Positions 53,909 to 63,345 of a DNA stretch of 64,000 bases are shown piece after piece. The first letter of the stretch is position 1; the number at the start of each line of letters is the position of its first letter. Made by a program: the position numbers and the translations under genes. The notes under the pieces were generated by a model that was given only the letters and a program-made list of their open reading frames with translations, was not told the DNA's origin and searched no databases. The stretch is from G963691885 sp963691885. Its GTDB lineage: Bacteria; Pseudomonadota; Alphaproteobacteria; UBA8366; Aestuariispiraceae. Location: the NCBI GenBank assembly GCA_963691885.1, contig OY829843.1:2790001-2854000 (forward strand), written 5' to 3'.

Positions 53909-54688
53909 TTAGTGCATATCGGCGATTACGGTGTCATTTGATGGGACTGGTGTCCGGGTGCCGGCAGGGGCGGTCTCGGTCAGGTCTTCGGTCGCAATTC
54001 GGATGTGGTGCAGATCGCTCTTGAAAGTCTTCAGCAGGGTCGGGTTGAACATATGCGCGTTCTTGTCCATCAGCGCGACTGTATCGGCGATAGACAATCC
54101 CTTGCGGTAAGGGCGGTCAAAATGACAGGCATCGAAGAAGTCACAGATCTTCGCGATCTGGACCACTTCTGAAACCTCCGCCCCTGACAAACCATCCGGA
54201 TAACCGCTGCCGTCAAAGTTTTCGTGATGGTGACGGATCAAATCCCGCGTCAATTCGTCGTCGGTGTAGTCGAGACCGTTGAAGCATTGGCCACCTGTTG
54301 TGACATGGTCTGCGACCACCGCCCGTTCCTCTCTGCTCAGAGCGCTGTTCTTGTTCAGAAGTTGAACCGGTACCGAGAGTTTTCCGATGTCATGCAGGCA
54401 CGCTGCCAGTCCAAATCCTGCGGCATCATCCTCCGCATGGCCCAGAACACGTGAGAAACGGGTGACGCAGACGCCGACGCGAATGGAATGTTCAGCACTC
54501 CATTCCGAATAGAGCCGAAAGGCGTTATGCAGGGTTTTTGAGATTTCACGTTTCGAACGGGATGTGCGGCTTTTGTCGGACAAACTGTCGATGATTTCAT
54601 GACAGCGTGTTGGGCCCAGGATCCTGCCTGTTTGTACGACCGGGTTGGCACAGGGCATATAACCGTTCATCAAATCATCCGCATTCAT
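53909..54688 (-). CDS. HD-GYP domain protein
   Basis: A 259-aa protein whose main domain is an HD-GYP phosphodiesterase: HD dyad in CLHDIGKLSVP, and HHHENFDGSGYPDGLSG, the GYP motif. Such enzymes degrade cyclic-di-GMP. There is a short N-terminal region of about 60 residues and no receiver. The start may instead be GTG 54730; neither has a strong ribosome site. Confidence 0.88.
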   Translation of the reverse strand: MNADDLMNGYMPCANPVVQTGRILGPTRCHEIIDSLSDKSRTSRSKREISKTLHNAFRLYSEWSAEHSIRVGVCVTRFSRVLGHAEDDAAGFGLAACLHDIGKLSVPVQLLNKNSALSREERAVVADHVTTGGQCFNGLDYTDDELTRDLIRHHHENFDGSGYPDGLSGAEVSEVVQIAKICDFFDACHFDRPYRKGLSIADTVALMDKNAHMFNPTLLKTFKSDLHHIRIATEDLTETAPAGTRTPVPSNDTVIADMH

Positions 54689-54853
54689 ATTTATGAATAT
54701 ATTATCCTCTTTTACACTGTGCACAATCACAGGTTAACACTTCATTTAAGAAACAGTTTTTGGTGCAGAGGCATGCAGAACCGCACAAATATTCAAGACG
54801 GCTGGCCGTATAGGTCGTAAATTTGCTAGCTGTGTGCGATCTGTGAGGCATGA

Positions 54854-55738
54854 ATGAGTGAAGCGACAAAAGAGATTCCGGTATTGGCGGGCTCCACGGG
54901 TCTTTCCGATGGGGAGCGGACGCAGTTCTGGCGCGAACCGGGTTACGACAATCTGGAATGCCTTCACGCGCGGTTTCTCAACCACACCTTCACGCCACAT
55001 GTACACGAGACTTATGTGTTCGGCGTTATTGAGCAGGGGTTAGAGGTATTCAACATTCGCGGTGAAACCAGCTATGGAACGCCCGGCACGGTTCTGGTCC
55101 TGAACCCCGATGTGCTTCACGACGGCGTACCGGGGGAAGACGGTTATGTTTATCGGATGATTTACCCCTCTACACGGTTGATGCAGGATCTGGCGGCTGA
55201 TGTGATTGGGCCCGGGTCCGATCTGCCATTCTTTACGAATGCCGGTTTTGACGACCCTCAAATGGCATCTGAATTCGTGGCTTTGCATGAAAACCTGAAG
55301 CGGGGCACCGATCGACTCTCTTCGGAAGAGGCGATGGTCGGGCTGGTCTCCAATCTCGTCCTGCGTCAGGCGGATCATACAGCGACACTGCGTCCGATCG
55401 GTCGTGAAGGCGGCTTGGTGCGCAAGGTGGTCGAAAGGCTGGAGGAGGACCTTGTCGCCGACGTAACCTTGAACGAATTGGCCGATCAAGCCTCTGTCAG
55501 TCGTTTTCACTTGTTACGCGCGTTCAAACGGGAACTTGGCGTGACCCCCAACACGTTCCGGCTTTGCCGACGGGTTGGCCGGGCCCGTCAATTGCTGGCG
55601 GGCGCTGGTAAGGGGTCACGTTCACTCGCTGAAGTTGCCGTAGAATGTGGCTTTGCCGATCAGGCGCATTTCACCCGTGCGTTTAAATCTGTGGTGGGTG
55701 TACCACCTGGCCAATACCGGGATTCCCTGGCTGCATGA
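54854..55738 (+). CDS. AraC family transcriptional regulator with cupin domain
   Basis: A 294-aa regulator with an N-terminal AraC-binding cupin (FTPHVHETYVFGVIEQGLEV) and a C-terminal helix-turn-helix pair (LNELADQASVSRFHLLRAFK; LAEVAVECGFADQAHFTRAF). In many bacteria this subtype sits next to and controls AzlCD exporters, as is the case here, 64 bp before azlC; the link is inferred. Confidence 0.9.
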   Translation: MSEATKEIPVLAGSTGLSDGERTQFWREPGYDNLECLHARFLNHTFTPHVHETYVFGVIEQGLEVFNIRGETSYGTPGTVLVLNPDVLHDGVPGEDGYVYRMIYPSTRLMQDLAADVIGPGSDLPFFTNAGFDDPQMASEFVALHENLKRGTDRLSSEEAMVGLVSNLVLRQADHTATLRPIGREGGLVRKVVERLEEDLVADVTLNELADQASVSRFHLLRAFKRELGVTPNTFRLCRRVGRARQLLAGAGKGSRSLAEVAVECGFADQAHFTRAFKSVVGVPPGQYRDSLAA

Positions 55739-55801
55739 TCTGGCTTTGATTTGCGCACAAATCTTCAAGACCTTTCCAAACGGTTCTGACATAACCGCAT
55801 C

Positions 55802-56515
55802 ATGACACAGAAATCTCCTTCGGCCGACATTCGCGCGGCGCTGACCGATATTTCCCCGATGATCGCGGGGGCGATCCCCTTTGCCATGGTCTTCGGATCC
55901 ATCGCCGCGCAAAAGGGGTTAAGCCCGTTGGAGGCGGTCCTGATGTCTGCCACAGTCTATGCCGGGGCGGCTCAGTTTATTGCGGTGGACATCTGGTCCA
56001 ACCCCGTGCCGGTTCTGACCATCGTTCTGACCACATTGCTGGTGAACTTGCGCCATGTTCTGATGGGGGCGGCCCTGGTGCCCCATCTGGAACCCTTGCG
56101 CCCGTGGCAGCGATACTATTTCGTTTCAATCCATACGGATGAAAGCTGGGCCGTCGCCCTGAAGCGGGCCCAGACCAAGGGCCTGTCACCCACCTATATT
56201 ATGGCAATGACCCTGCCTTTCTATGTTCAATGGCCCCTTGCGACATTGGTCGGGGCCGTGATCGGTAATCAGGTCGGCGACCCGGCCCGGTTCGGTTTTG
56301 ACTTTGTATTTACCGCTGTCTTCATCGCGCTGGTCACCGGGTTTTGGAAGGCGCAACGACAAACCGCTGTCATCGCTGTCAGTGTTATTGCCGCCCTGAT
56401 CACCCGCGAGTTTATCCCCGGTGTCTGGTACATCTTTATCGGGGGTGTTGCGGGTACCGTGACCGGTGCCCTTCTCTGGAAACCATCGGTCGATGATGCG
56501 GGGGAGGCGACATAA
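55802..56515 (+). CDS. azlC: AzlC family branched-chain amino acid exporter subunit
   Basis: A 237-aa membrane protein of the AzlC family. Characteristic are AAQKGLSPLEAVLMSATVYA and AAQFIAVDIW, followed by LVNLRHVLMGAAL. It forms a two-subunit branched-chain amino acid exporter with AzlD. The stop overlaps azlD's start (TAATG). Confidence 0.93.
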   Translation: MTQKSPSADIRAALTDISPMIAGAIPFAMVFGSIAAQKGLSPLEAVLMSATVYAGAAQFIAVDIWSNPVPVLTIVLTTLLVNLRHVLMGAALVPHLEPLRPWQRYYFVSIHTDESWAVALKRAQTKGLSPTYIMAMTLPFYVQWPLATLVGAVIGNQVGDPARFGFDFVFTAVFIALVTGFWKAQRQTAVIAVSVIAALITREFIPGVWYIFIGGVAGTVTGALLWKPSVDDAGEAT

Positions 56516-56817
56516 TGAGCCTTGATCCCATCACGCTCGTTGCCAACCTCGGCATGGCACTCGTCACCTGGCTGACCCGGATTACCGGTTATACGGTGAT
56601 GCGACGCTTCAACCCCGGCGGTCGCCTGCGCGCCGCGATGGAGGCATTGCCGCCCGCCATCCTGACCGCAATCATTGCCCCCTACGCGCTGACCACCGGC
56701 CCGGCAGAGGTCATCGCCTCAGCCCTGACAATCCTCACCGCGCTCCGCTTCCCCGTCCTCGCCGCGATCGTGGTCGGTACGGGTAGTGTGGTTGTATTGA
56801 GGATGTTCCTGGGGTGA
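56515..56817 (+). CDS. azlD: AzlD family protein
   Basis: A 100-aa membrane protein with three helices and the LTRITGYTVMRRF motif, typical of the small AzlD partner. Its ATG overlaps the azlC stop. Confidence 0.92.
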   Translation: MSLDPITLVANLGMALVTWLTRITGYTVMRRFNPGGRLRAAMEALPPAILTAIIAPYALTTGPAEVIASALTILTALRFPVLAAIVVGTGSVVVLRMFLG

Positions 56818-56829
56818 CGGGCATGCAGT

Positions 56830-57675
56830 TTAGAAATACTTGATGCTGACAAAGCAGTCTTTGCCGATCTGGGTCCTGTCGGACTTCCATCCATCGTCAT
56901 CAAAGATAGCAGCCAGAATAACGGTATCTTCCTCGGGCGCCCTACCAGAAGGAGGGTTATCCATCAAAATACCAAACGCAGGGGCGTGGTGGATCAGGCC
57001 CAGAGTTTCGTTATCAGCTATCCCATAGAATGCGATTGTGCCGGTTGTGTGAATTTCAAAAGCGGAGTTGCGATGTGTAATGGTGTAAAGACCGGAGGAA
57101 TGGATGCAGCTTGAACCTGAGAACTCTATATCGGCGCTGTTAGGGAGCGGACGTCGATCATCTGACACGGAAACTCGATTTACATAGCTCAGCATCCTGT
57201 CTCTAGCGGTGCAAAGTGCGTCTGTTGTCGGCATTGAGGCGCTTCCAACACCAGGTATCATAAGTGTGTACCTGTCTTTAGAAAGGAGATCGAGGTTTGG
57301 TGTTCTCTCGTTGAGAAGGGACAGAAACTGCAGTCTCGTGGCGATATCCTTTTGTTTTGCCCAAAAGTTCACGGCCCCAATCGCCGGTGGATTTCGGTCC
57401 GGTTTAAAACCAGGCAGCAGTTTCGAAATTTCATCGTTTGCCAGCATGGAGTTCGAGTTTGTGCCCTGACACTGCAATGGGTGAGTACCTGCCGCAATTG
57501 CGTCGAATTCCGCGATCAGTTTGCCAGGAGGGGCTACCGATAAGTCCCGCAATTCCACGCGTTCTGTGATGTGTTGATTTTGGTCTGTTGCGGAATCTGT
57601 TGATTCACAGGCTCCGAGCAGCAGGACGATAAAGAGGGTCAAAGAACTGTTAATCAATGTCTTGGAACGAAACAT
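56830..57675 (-). CDS. Hypothetical lipoprotein
   Basis: A 281-aa protein with a lipoprotein signal (LFIVLLLGACES; C near residue 23). The mature part has several Cys (HPLQCQGTNS, DALCTARDRM, GSSCIHSSGL and IGKDCFVSIKY) that may form disulfides. No domain is recognised. Codon use is a little AT-richer than that of its neighbours. Convergent with azlD. Confidence 0.65.
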   Translation of the reverse strand: MFRSKTLINSSLTLFIVLLLGACESTDSATDQNQHITERVELRDLSVAPPGKLIAEFDAIAAGTHPLQCQGTNSNSMLANDEISKLLPGFKPDRNPPAIGAVNFWAKQKDIATRLQFLSLLNERTPNLDLLSKDRYTLMIPGVGSASMPTTDALCTARDRMLSYVNRVSVSDDRRPLPNSADIEFSGSSCIHSSGLYTITHRNSAFEIHTTGTIAFYGIADNETLGLIHHAPAFGILMDNPPSGRAPEEDTVILAAIFDDDGWKSDRTQIGKDCFVSIKYF

Positions 57676-57764
57676 TTTTGAAGCCTTGGTGCGTTGAGAA
57701 TAATTTCTCGGATAAACACATCAAGGATTCGGTTTATTCAAATGTGGTTTCACACGATGGATCT

Positions 57765-58286
57765 TTAGACAACGGCTGCTGACCTGGCGGCCTGATCGTA
57801 GAGGCCGGATAGGGCGCGGAGGAGGTCGGCGAGGCGGTCTGCCTCTTCCAGGTCGACACCCAGCGTGTTGACCGTTTCGATCAGGCAGGTTTCGCGAACG
57901 GCACGATAATCCTTACATGCGGTAATGCCTTGCGCTGTCGTGCGGAAGAAGTTCTCTTTCCCGGATTTCTCGCTGGTGACGAGGCCCAGTCGTGCGAGTT
58001 TTTTCAGTGAGTAGGTTGCCACATGGGTGTCCTCAATATTGAGAACGAGGCAGATATCGCCGATGCGTTTCGGCCTGGCGTGGTGGTTGACGGAATGCAG
58101 GATCAGCACATCCATCGCGCCCAGATCCGGGTAACCGGCCGCCGCCATGCAGCGCACGATCCAGCGCTCAAAGGCGCTGTTGGCGATGATCAGGCCGAAT
58201 TCGAAAGAACTCAAGGCCTCCGACCCCTCCGATACAAGATGGGAGGAGGAGACGATGCGGCTGGATTTCTTCTTTGATCGGGTCAT
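57765..58286 (-). CDS. MarR-like winged-helix regulator
   Basis: A 173-aa regulator. IGDICLVLNIEDTHVATYSL is the recognition-helix region and LARLGLVTSEKSGKENFFRT the wing, as in alphaproteobacterial MarR-like proteins. It is divergent from the 5-oxoprolinase gene and a perfect palindrome lies between them, so it is probably its regulator. Confidence 0.83.
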   Translation of the reverse strand: MTRSKKKSSRIVSSSHLVSEGSEALSSFEFGLIIANSAFERWIVRCMAAAGYPDLGAMDVLILHSVNHHARPKRIGDICLVLNIEDTHVATYSLKKLARLGLVTSEKSGKENFFRTTAQGITACKDYRAVRETCLIETVNTLGVDLEEADRLADLLRALSGLYDQAARSAAVV

Positions 58287-58305
58287 GCTTTTTCCTTCGA
58301 TTTAC

Positions 58306-58318
58306 TGATAATTTATCA
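58306..58318. promoter_or_regulatory. Perfect palindrome TGATAATTTATCA, likely MarR-like operator
   Basis: A 13-bp palindrome (6-1-6) 20 bp upstream of the MarR-like start and about 100 bp upstream of the oxoprolinase gene. Its place in the divergent gap suggests autoregulation and control of the oxoprolinase. Confidence 0.7.
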
Positions 58319-58419
58319 ATAAATCGTTTGTTTGAAAACCCTGATGTGATATAAGAAACACCGAAATTTTGGGCTGAGCAGGAGAAATTTTCCGCAAGGT
58401 CGCTGCCGAACAGGAGAGA

Positions 58420-61400
58420 ATGATGAGTGATCAGGTCCCGGTGAATGGTGATGGCTGGCAGTTCTGGGTCGACCGTGGTGGCACGTTTACCGATATCGTT
58501 GCCCGCACACCCGAAGGCGATTTGATCACCCATAAACTGCTCTCTGAAAACCCGGAGGCGTATAAGGACGCGGCTGTTCAAGGCATCCGCGAGTTGCTGG
58601 ATCTGAAACCCGGTGAGCCGATCCCGAGCCACCGTGTCGATGCGGTGAAGATGGGGACAACCGTTGCCACCAATGCGCTGCTGGAACGCAAGGGCGACCG
58701 CACCCTGTTGCTGATCACAAAGGGTTTCCGGGATGCATTGCGCATCGGCTATCAGGCGCGGCCCAACCTTTTTGATCGGCATATCGTTCTGCCCGAACTG
58801 CTTTACGAGCGGGTGGAGGAAGTGACCGAGCGCGTCGATTTTCAGGGCAATACCCTGATCCCGCTGGATGAGGGTGAAGCACGGGCGAAACTGCAGGCCG
58901 CCTATGATGACGGTGTTCGCGCGGTCGCGATTGTTTGTGTCCATGGGTATCGTTACACCGACAACGAAAAGCGGATGGCGGATATTGCCCGCGAGATCGG
59001 CTTTACCCAGATTTCGACAAGTCATGAGACAAGCCCCTTGATGCGCCTTGTTGGTCGTGGCGACACCACGGTTGTCGATGCCTATCTGTCGCCGATCCTG
59101 CTGCGCTATGTGGATCAGGTGGCAAGCGAGCTGGGTGATGTGCGCCTGCAATTCATGCAGTCGAATGGCGGTTTGACCGATAGCTCAAAGTTTCAGGGTA
59201 AGGACGCGATCCTGTCTGGCCCGGCGGGCGGCATTGTCGGCGCGGTTCAGACCAGTGAGCGCGCCGGTTTCACAAAGCTGATCACCTTCGATATGGGCGG
59301 CACCTCAACTGATGTTGCCCATTACGACGGGGTGATGGAGCGGGCCTTTGAAACCCAGGTTGCCGGTGTGCGGATGCGCGCACCGATGATGCTGATCCAC
59401 ACGGTGGCTGCTGGTGGCGGTTCGATCTGTCACTTTGATGGCGCGCGTTATCGCGTCGGTCCGGACAGTGCCGGGGCCAATCCGGGGCCAGCCTCTTACC
59501 GTCGCGGCGGGCCGCTCTGCGTGACCGATTGCAATGTCATGCTGGGCAAGCTGCAACCGGAATTCTTCCCGCCGGTCTTTGGTCCGGACCAGAATGAACC
59601 GCTCGACCGTGACGTTGTGGTCAAGAAATTTGAGGCCCTTGCGAAAGAGATCAGCCACGCGACCGGCGACGACCGCAGCCCGGTTGAGGTCGCCGACGGT
59701 TTCCTGAAGGTCGCCGTCGAAAACATGGCGAATGCGATCAAGAAGATCTCGGTCCAGCGCGGCTATGATGTGACCGATTATACCCTGGTCAGCTTTGGCG
59801 GGGCTGGCGGGCAGCATGCCTGCCTCATCGCCGATACGCTGGGCATGAAATCTGTCCTCCTCCACCCCTTTGCCGGGGTGCTCTCTGCCTATGGTATGGG
59901 GTTGGCCGATGTGCGGGCCTTGCGGGAACGTTCCGTCGAAGATGATTACACGGTAGAGATCCTGCCCCGGCTTGAAATGATGCTAGACGAACTGGCGCTT
60001 GCGGCCGAGGCGGAGATCCGGGAACAGGATGTTGCCCCCGAACGCATCTCAACCCTGCGCCGGGTGCATCTGCGCTACAAAGGGTCTGACAACGCGCTGG
60101 AAGTACCGTTTGGTGATATGGCGGCCATGAAGACTGATTTCGAGGCGGCTTATCGTGCAAGATTCGGATTCTTGATGGCGGACAAGCCGCTGATTGTTGA
60201 GGCGGTCGCGGTTGAGACCATCGGTACGCAGCCCAAGAGTAATGAACCGGTCGGTGGCAAGGCTGGTGCACGCCCCGAACCTCTGGCTGAGGTAGAGATT
60301 TATGCCGCTGGCGCCATGCATATGGCCCCCGTCTTTGACCGTGAAACCCTGCTGCCCGGAAACCAGATTATGGGCCCCGCTATCATCCGCGAACCGGTTG
60401 GCACGACCGTCTTGGAACCGGGATGGGAGGCAACCTATACCGACACAGGCAATCTGGTGCTGGAACGCGTGGTTGCCCTGCAGCGGGATGTGGCCATCGG
60501 CACTGACAGCGACCCGGTGATGCTGGAGGTTTTCAACAACCTCTTCATGTCGATTGCCGAGCAGATGGGATTCCGTCTGCAGAACACGTCCTATTCCGTC
60601 AATATCAAGGAGAGGCTCGACTTCTCCTGCGCGATTTTTGACGAGACGGGCAGCCTGATCGCCAATGCGCCGCATATGCCGGTGCATCTGGGTTCCATGG
60701 GGGAAAGCATCCGCGCCGTCGTGCGCAGCAATGATGGCTCAACCCCGGAAAAGACCATCCGCAAGGGCGACAGTTTCGTGCTGAACAATCCCTATAATGG
60801 CGGCACCCATCTGCCCGATGTGACGGTGGTAACCCCGGTCTTTGACGAGGCGGGGGAAAGCATCCGTTTCTTCGTCGCAAGTCGCGGCCATCATGAGGAT
60901 ATCGGCGGGCGCACGCCGGGTTCTGCGCCGCCCGACGCCTCCCATATCGATGAGGAAGGTGTTCTCATCGACAATGTGAAGCTGATGGATCAGGGCATCT
61001 GGAAGGAAGAAGCCATCCGGTCCGTCCTGGAAGGGGCGAAATACCCGGCCCGCGATGTCGACAAAAACATTGCCGACATGATTGCCCAACAGGCGGCAAA
61101 CGAAAAAGGCATCCAGGAATTGGACAAGATGATTGCCCATTTCGGCTGGGATGTCGTCCATGCCTATATGGGTCATGTTCAGGACAATGCCGAGGAATCA
61201 GTGCGCCGCGTGATCAGCGCGTTGAGCGATGGGGAATTTTCCTATGACCTCGACAACGGTGGCGTGATCAAGGTGAAGATCACCGTCAACCATGCTGAAC
61301 GCTCCGCTGTGCTGGACTTCTCCGGCACATCCGGCGCGATGGCCAATAACTTCAATGCACCCTCGTCGGTTTGTCGTGCGGCGGTCCTCTATGTCTTCCG

Positions 61401-62073
61401 CACATTGGTGGACGACAATATTCCAATGAATGAGGGATGCCTGAAACCTTTCGACATTATCCTGCCGGATGACTGCCTGCTCTGTGCTCAATACCCCTCT
61501 GCTGTATTGGCTGGGAATGTCGAGACCTCTCAGGCAACCACCGATACGCTTTATGGCGCGCTCGGCGTGTTGGCCGCCTCTCAGGGGACGATGAACAATT
61601 TCATCTACGGCAATGAGACGCATCAATGCTACGAGACGATTTGTGGTGGTTCCGGTGCGGGGCCGACCTTTGACGGGACGGATGCCGTACACACCCATAT
61701 GACGAACTCACGGTTGACCGACCCGGAGGTTCTGGAATTCCGCTATCCCGTTATCCTGGAGGCGTTCGAGATCCGACAGGGATCCGGCGGCAAAGGCCGT
61801 CACACAGGCGGCAATGGCACGAGACGGCGTATCCGCTTCCTGGAAGATATGGACCTGACCATCGTTTCCAACCACCGAATCGTCCCGCCCTATGGCGTAG
61901 ACGGGGGTGAGGCGGGCGCGCCCGGCCGCACCTGGGTCGAGCGTCAGGACGGTACCGTCGAAATCATGGGGTCCTCCGACATCCGCCACCTCAAAGCCGG
62001 CGATATCGGCGTTGTCGAAACCCCTGGCGGCGGCGGTTATGGTCAAGCAGAGGTTTCAGAAGCCGCGGAATAG
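58420..62073 (+). CDS. 5-oxoprolinase/hydantoinase (HyuA-HyuB fusion)
   Basis: A 1217-aa ATP-dependent hydrolase. The N-terminal half is HyuA-like (WVDRGGTFTDIVARTPEGDL; ITFDMGGTSTDV) and the C-terminal half HyuB-like (EVFNNLFMSIAEQMGFRLQN). The full length matches OplAH, which opens 5-oxoproline to glutamate, though close relatives act on hydantoins or caprolactam. Two ATG codons occur in tandem at the start (58420 and 58423). A GGAGAG site precedes. The minus-strand frame over the start is an artefact. Confidence 0.9.
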   Translation: MMSDQVPVNGDGWQFWVDRGGTFTDIVARTPEGDLITHKLLSENPEAYKDAAVQGIRELLDLKPGEPIPSHRVDAVKMGTTVATNALLERKGDRTLLLITKGFRDALRIGYQARPNLFDRHIVLPELLYERVEEVTERVDFQGNTLIPLDEGEARAKLQAAYDDGVRAVAIVCVHGYRYTDNEKRMADIAREIGFTQISTSHETSPLMRLVGRGDTTVVDAYLSPILLRYVDQVASELGDVRLQFMQSNGGLTDSSKFQGKDAILSGPAGGIVGAVQTSERAGFTKLITFDMGGTSTDVAHYDGVMERAFETQVAGVRMRAPMMLIHTVAAGGGSICHFDGARYRVGPDSAGANPGPASYRRGGPLCVTDCNVMLGKLQPEFFPPVFGPDQNEPLDRDVVVKKFEALAKEISHATGDDRSPVEVADGFLKVAVENMANAIKKISVQRGYDVTDYTLVSFGGAGGQHACLIADTLGMKSVLLHPFAGVLSAYGMGLADVRALRERSVEDDYTVEILPRLEMMLDELALAAEAEIREQDVAPERISTLRRVHLRYKGSDNALEVPFGDMAAMKTDFEAAYRARFGFLMADKPLIVEAVAVETIGTQPKSNEPVGGKAGARPEPLAEVEIYAAGAMHMAPVFDRETLLPGNQIMGPAIIREPVGTTVLEPGWEATYTDTGNLVLERVVALQRDVAIGTDSDPVMLEVFNNLFMSIAEQMGFRLQNTSYSVNIKERLDFSCAIFDETGSLIANAPHMPVHLGSMGESIRAVVRSNDGSTPEKTIRKGDSFVLNNPYNGGTHLPDVTVVTPVFDEAGESIRFFVASRGHHEDIGGRTPGSAPPDASHIDEEGVLIDNVKLMDQGIWKEEAIRSVLEGAKYPARDVDKNIADMIAQQAANEKGIQELDKMIAHFGWDVVHAYMGHVQDNAEESVRRVISALSDGEFSYDLDNGGVIKVKITVNHAERSAVLDFSGTSGAMANNFNAPSSVCRAAVLYVFRTLVDDNIPMNEGCLKPFDIILPDDCLLCAQYPSAVLAGNVETSQATTDTLYGALGVLAASQGTMNNFIYGNETHQCYETICGGSGAGPTFDGTDAVHTHMTNSRLTDPEVLEFRYPVILEAFEIRQGSGGKGRHTGGNGTRRRIRFLEDMDLTIVSNHRIVPPYGVDGGEAGAPGRTWVERQDGTVEIMGSSDIRHLKAGDIGVVETPGGGGYGQAEVSEAAE

Positions 62074-62147
62074 GGGCTTAGTCCTTGCCGGTTCGGTTCG
62101 GGGGCTCTATGTCCTGTGCCTGTGATGCAGAGAGCGGGTGAAGATTG

Positions 62148-62609
62148 ATGAGCATGACCGTCGATGAGTTGGTGGAGAATTTTGAGTTCTTCGATGATTG
62201 GGAGGACCGCTATGCCTATGTGATCGACATGGGCAAGAAGCTGGCCCCGATGGCCGATGATGAGATGGTTGAAGCGAATAAAGTCCGGGGCTGCATGTCG
62301 CAAGTCTGGTTGGTGAGTGAGACGGGTGTTGGTGACGATGGCGCGCCCAGTCTTTACCTGCGGGCCAATTCCGACGCGTTCATCGTCAAGGGCCTAATCG
62401 CCATCCTGCTGGAACTGTTTGACGGGCAACCGGCCCGCTACGTGCTGGAAACCGACGCGATTGCGGTGATGGGGCGGATCGGCCTGGACCAGCACCTCTC
62501 CCCCAACCGGCGGAACGGCCTGGTTGCCATGGTGGAACGGATCAAGGCCCATGCGGCGGCCGCCCTCGAAGAGGGCACCTCGGGGGCCAGTTCGGGACAG
62601 GCCCATTGA
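62148..62609 (+). CDS. sufE: SufE family sulfur acceptor protein
   Basis: A 153-aa SufE-family protein. Markers are FEFFDDWEDRYAYVIDMGKK, VEANKVRGCMSQVWL (the acceptor Cys) and the C-terminal RIGLDQHLSPNRRNGL. It takes sulfur from SufS for Fe-S cluster assembly. The other suf genes are not in the window. A TTG at 62145 lies just upstream of the ATG. Confidence 0.93.
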   Translation: MSMTVDELVENFEFFDDWEDRYAYVIDMGKKLAPMADDEMVEANKVRGCMSQVWLVSETGVGDDGAPSLYLRANSDAFIVKGLIAILLELFDGQPARYVLETDAIAVMGRIGLDQHLSPNRRNGLVAMVERIKAHAAAALEEGTSGASSGQAH

Positions 62610-63250
62610 GCCGCTTTATGGAACAGGGCACCGCGCCCGATGACTGGCTGAAAACCGCGCCGGAAGATTTGGCGAAACAGCTGGATTTTCTGGTGGAAAT
62701 TGATGCCCTGAAAACCGTGATCCGGGCCAATCCGATCTCCACCTCCAAGCGCCTTGAAAACTCGGCGGAGCATTCCTGGCATCTGGCCATGTTCGCTCTC
62801 ATCCTGGCCGACCATTCGGACCGTCCGGTGGATATAGCCAGGGTGATCAAAATGCTGCTCCTCCACGATATTATTGAGATTGATGTCGGCGACGTGCCGA
62901 TCCACGCAAGTGATACGGACCAAGCTGATATAGCGGCACAGGAAGATCAGGCGGCGCAACGCATCTTTGGTCTGTTACCGGATGAGCAGGGACAAGAGCT
63001 GCTTGCTCTCTGGCGGGAATTCGAGGCGGCGGAAACAGACGATGCGCGGTTCGCAAAATCCGTGGACCGCTTTCAACCGGTCGTCCTCAACCATGTTTCT
63101 AAAGGCGGCACCTGGGCGGACTATAACGTCACCCGCGACAAGGCCCGCGCCGTCTGCTACCAGGTCGAAAAAGGCTCGAAAGCCCTGTGGGAACGCCTCA
63201 ACGTCATCCTCGACGACGCCGTCAAGGGCGGCTGGCTGCGCAAGGATTAA
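62606..63250 (+). CDS. HD domain protein, YfbR/HDDC2-like
   Basis: A 214-aa HD protein. LENSAEHSWHLAMFALILAD holds the first His, LLLHDIIEIDVGDVP the HD pair and the Glu region, and the C-terminal fold matches the YfbR/HDDC2 type (5'-deoxynucleotidase-like). The TTG start overlaps the sufE stop (TTGA); the ATG at 62618 is an alternative. Confidence 0.85.
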   Translation: MSRFMEQGTAPDDWLKTAPEDLAKQLDFLVEIDALKTVIRANPISTSKRLENSAEHSWHLAMFALILADHSDRPVDIARVIKMLLLHDIIEIDVGDVPIHASDTDQADIAAQEDQAAQRIFGLLPDEQGQELLALWREFEAAETDDARFAKSVDRFQPVVLNHVSKGGTWADYNVTRDKARAVCYQVEKGSKALWERLNVILDDAVKGGWLRKD

Positions 63251-63345
63251 GACGCTGGTTCCTTATGTCACAACAGGTTGTTTCGACAAATTCCAGGTGG
63301 TGCTGTAAACTATTAACATCCGCATTGAAGTGACTGGAGAGTGTC

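Noticed and set aside
58168..59151. 327-codon minus-strand frame over the oxoprolinase start and part of the MarR-like gene
   Set aside because: Overlaps two well supported genes and their operator; composition typical of a shadow.
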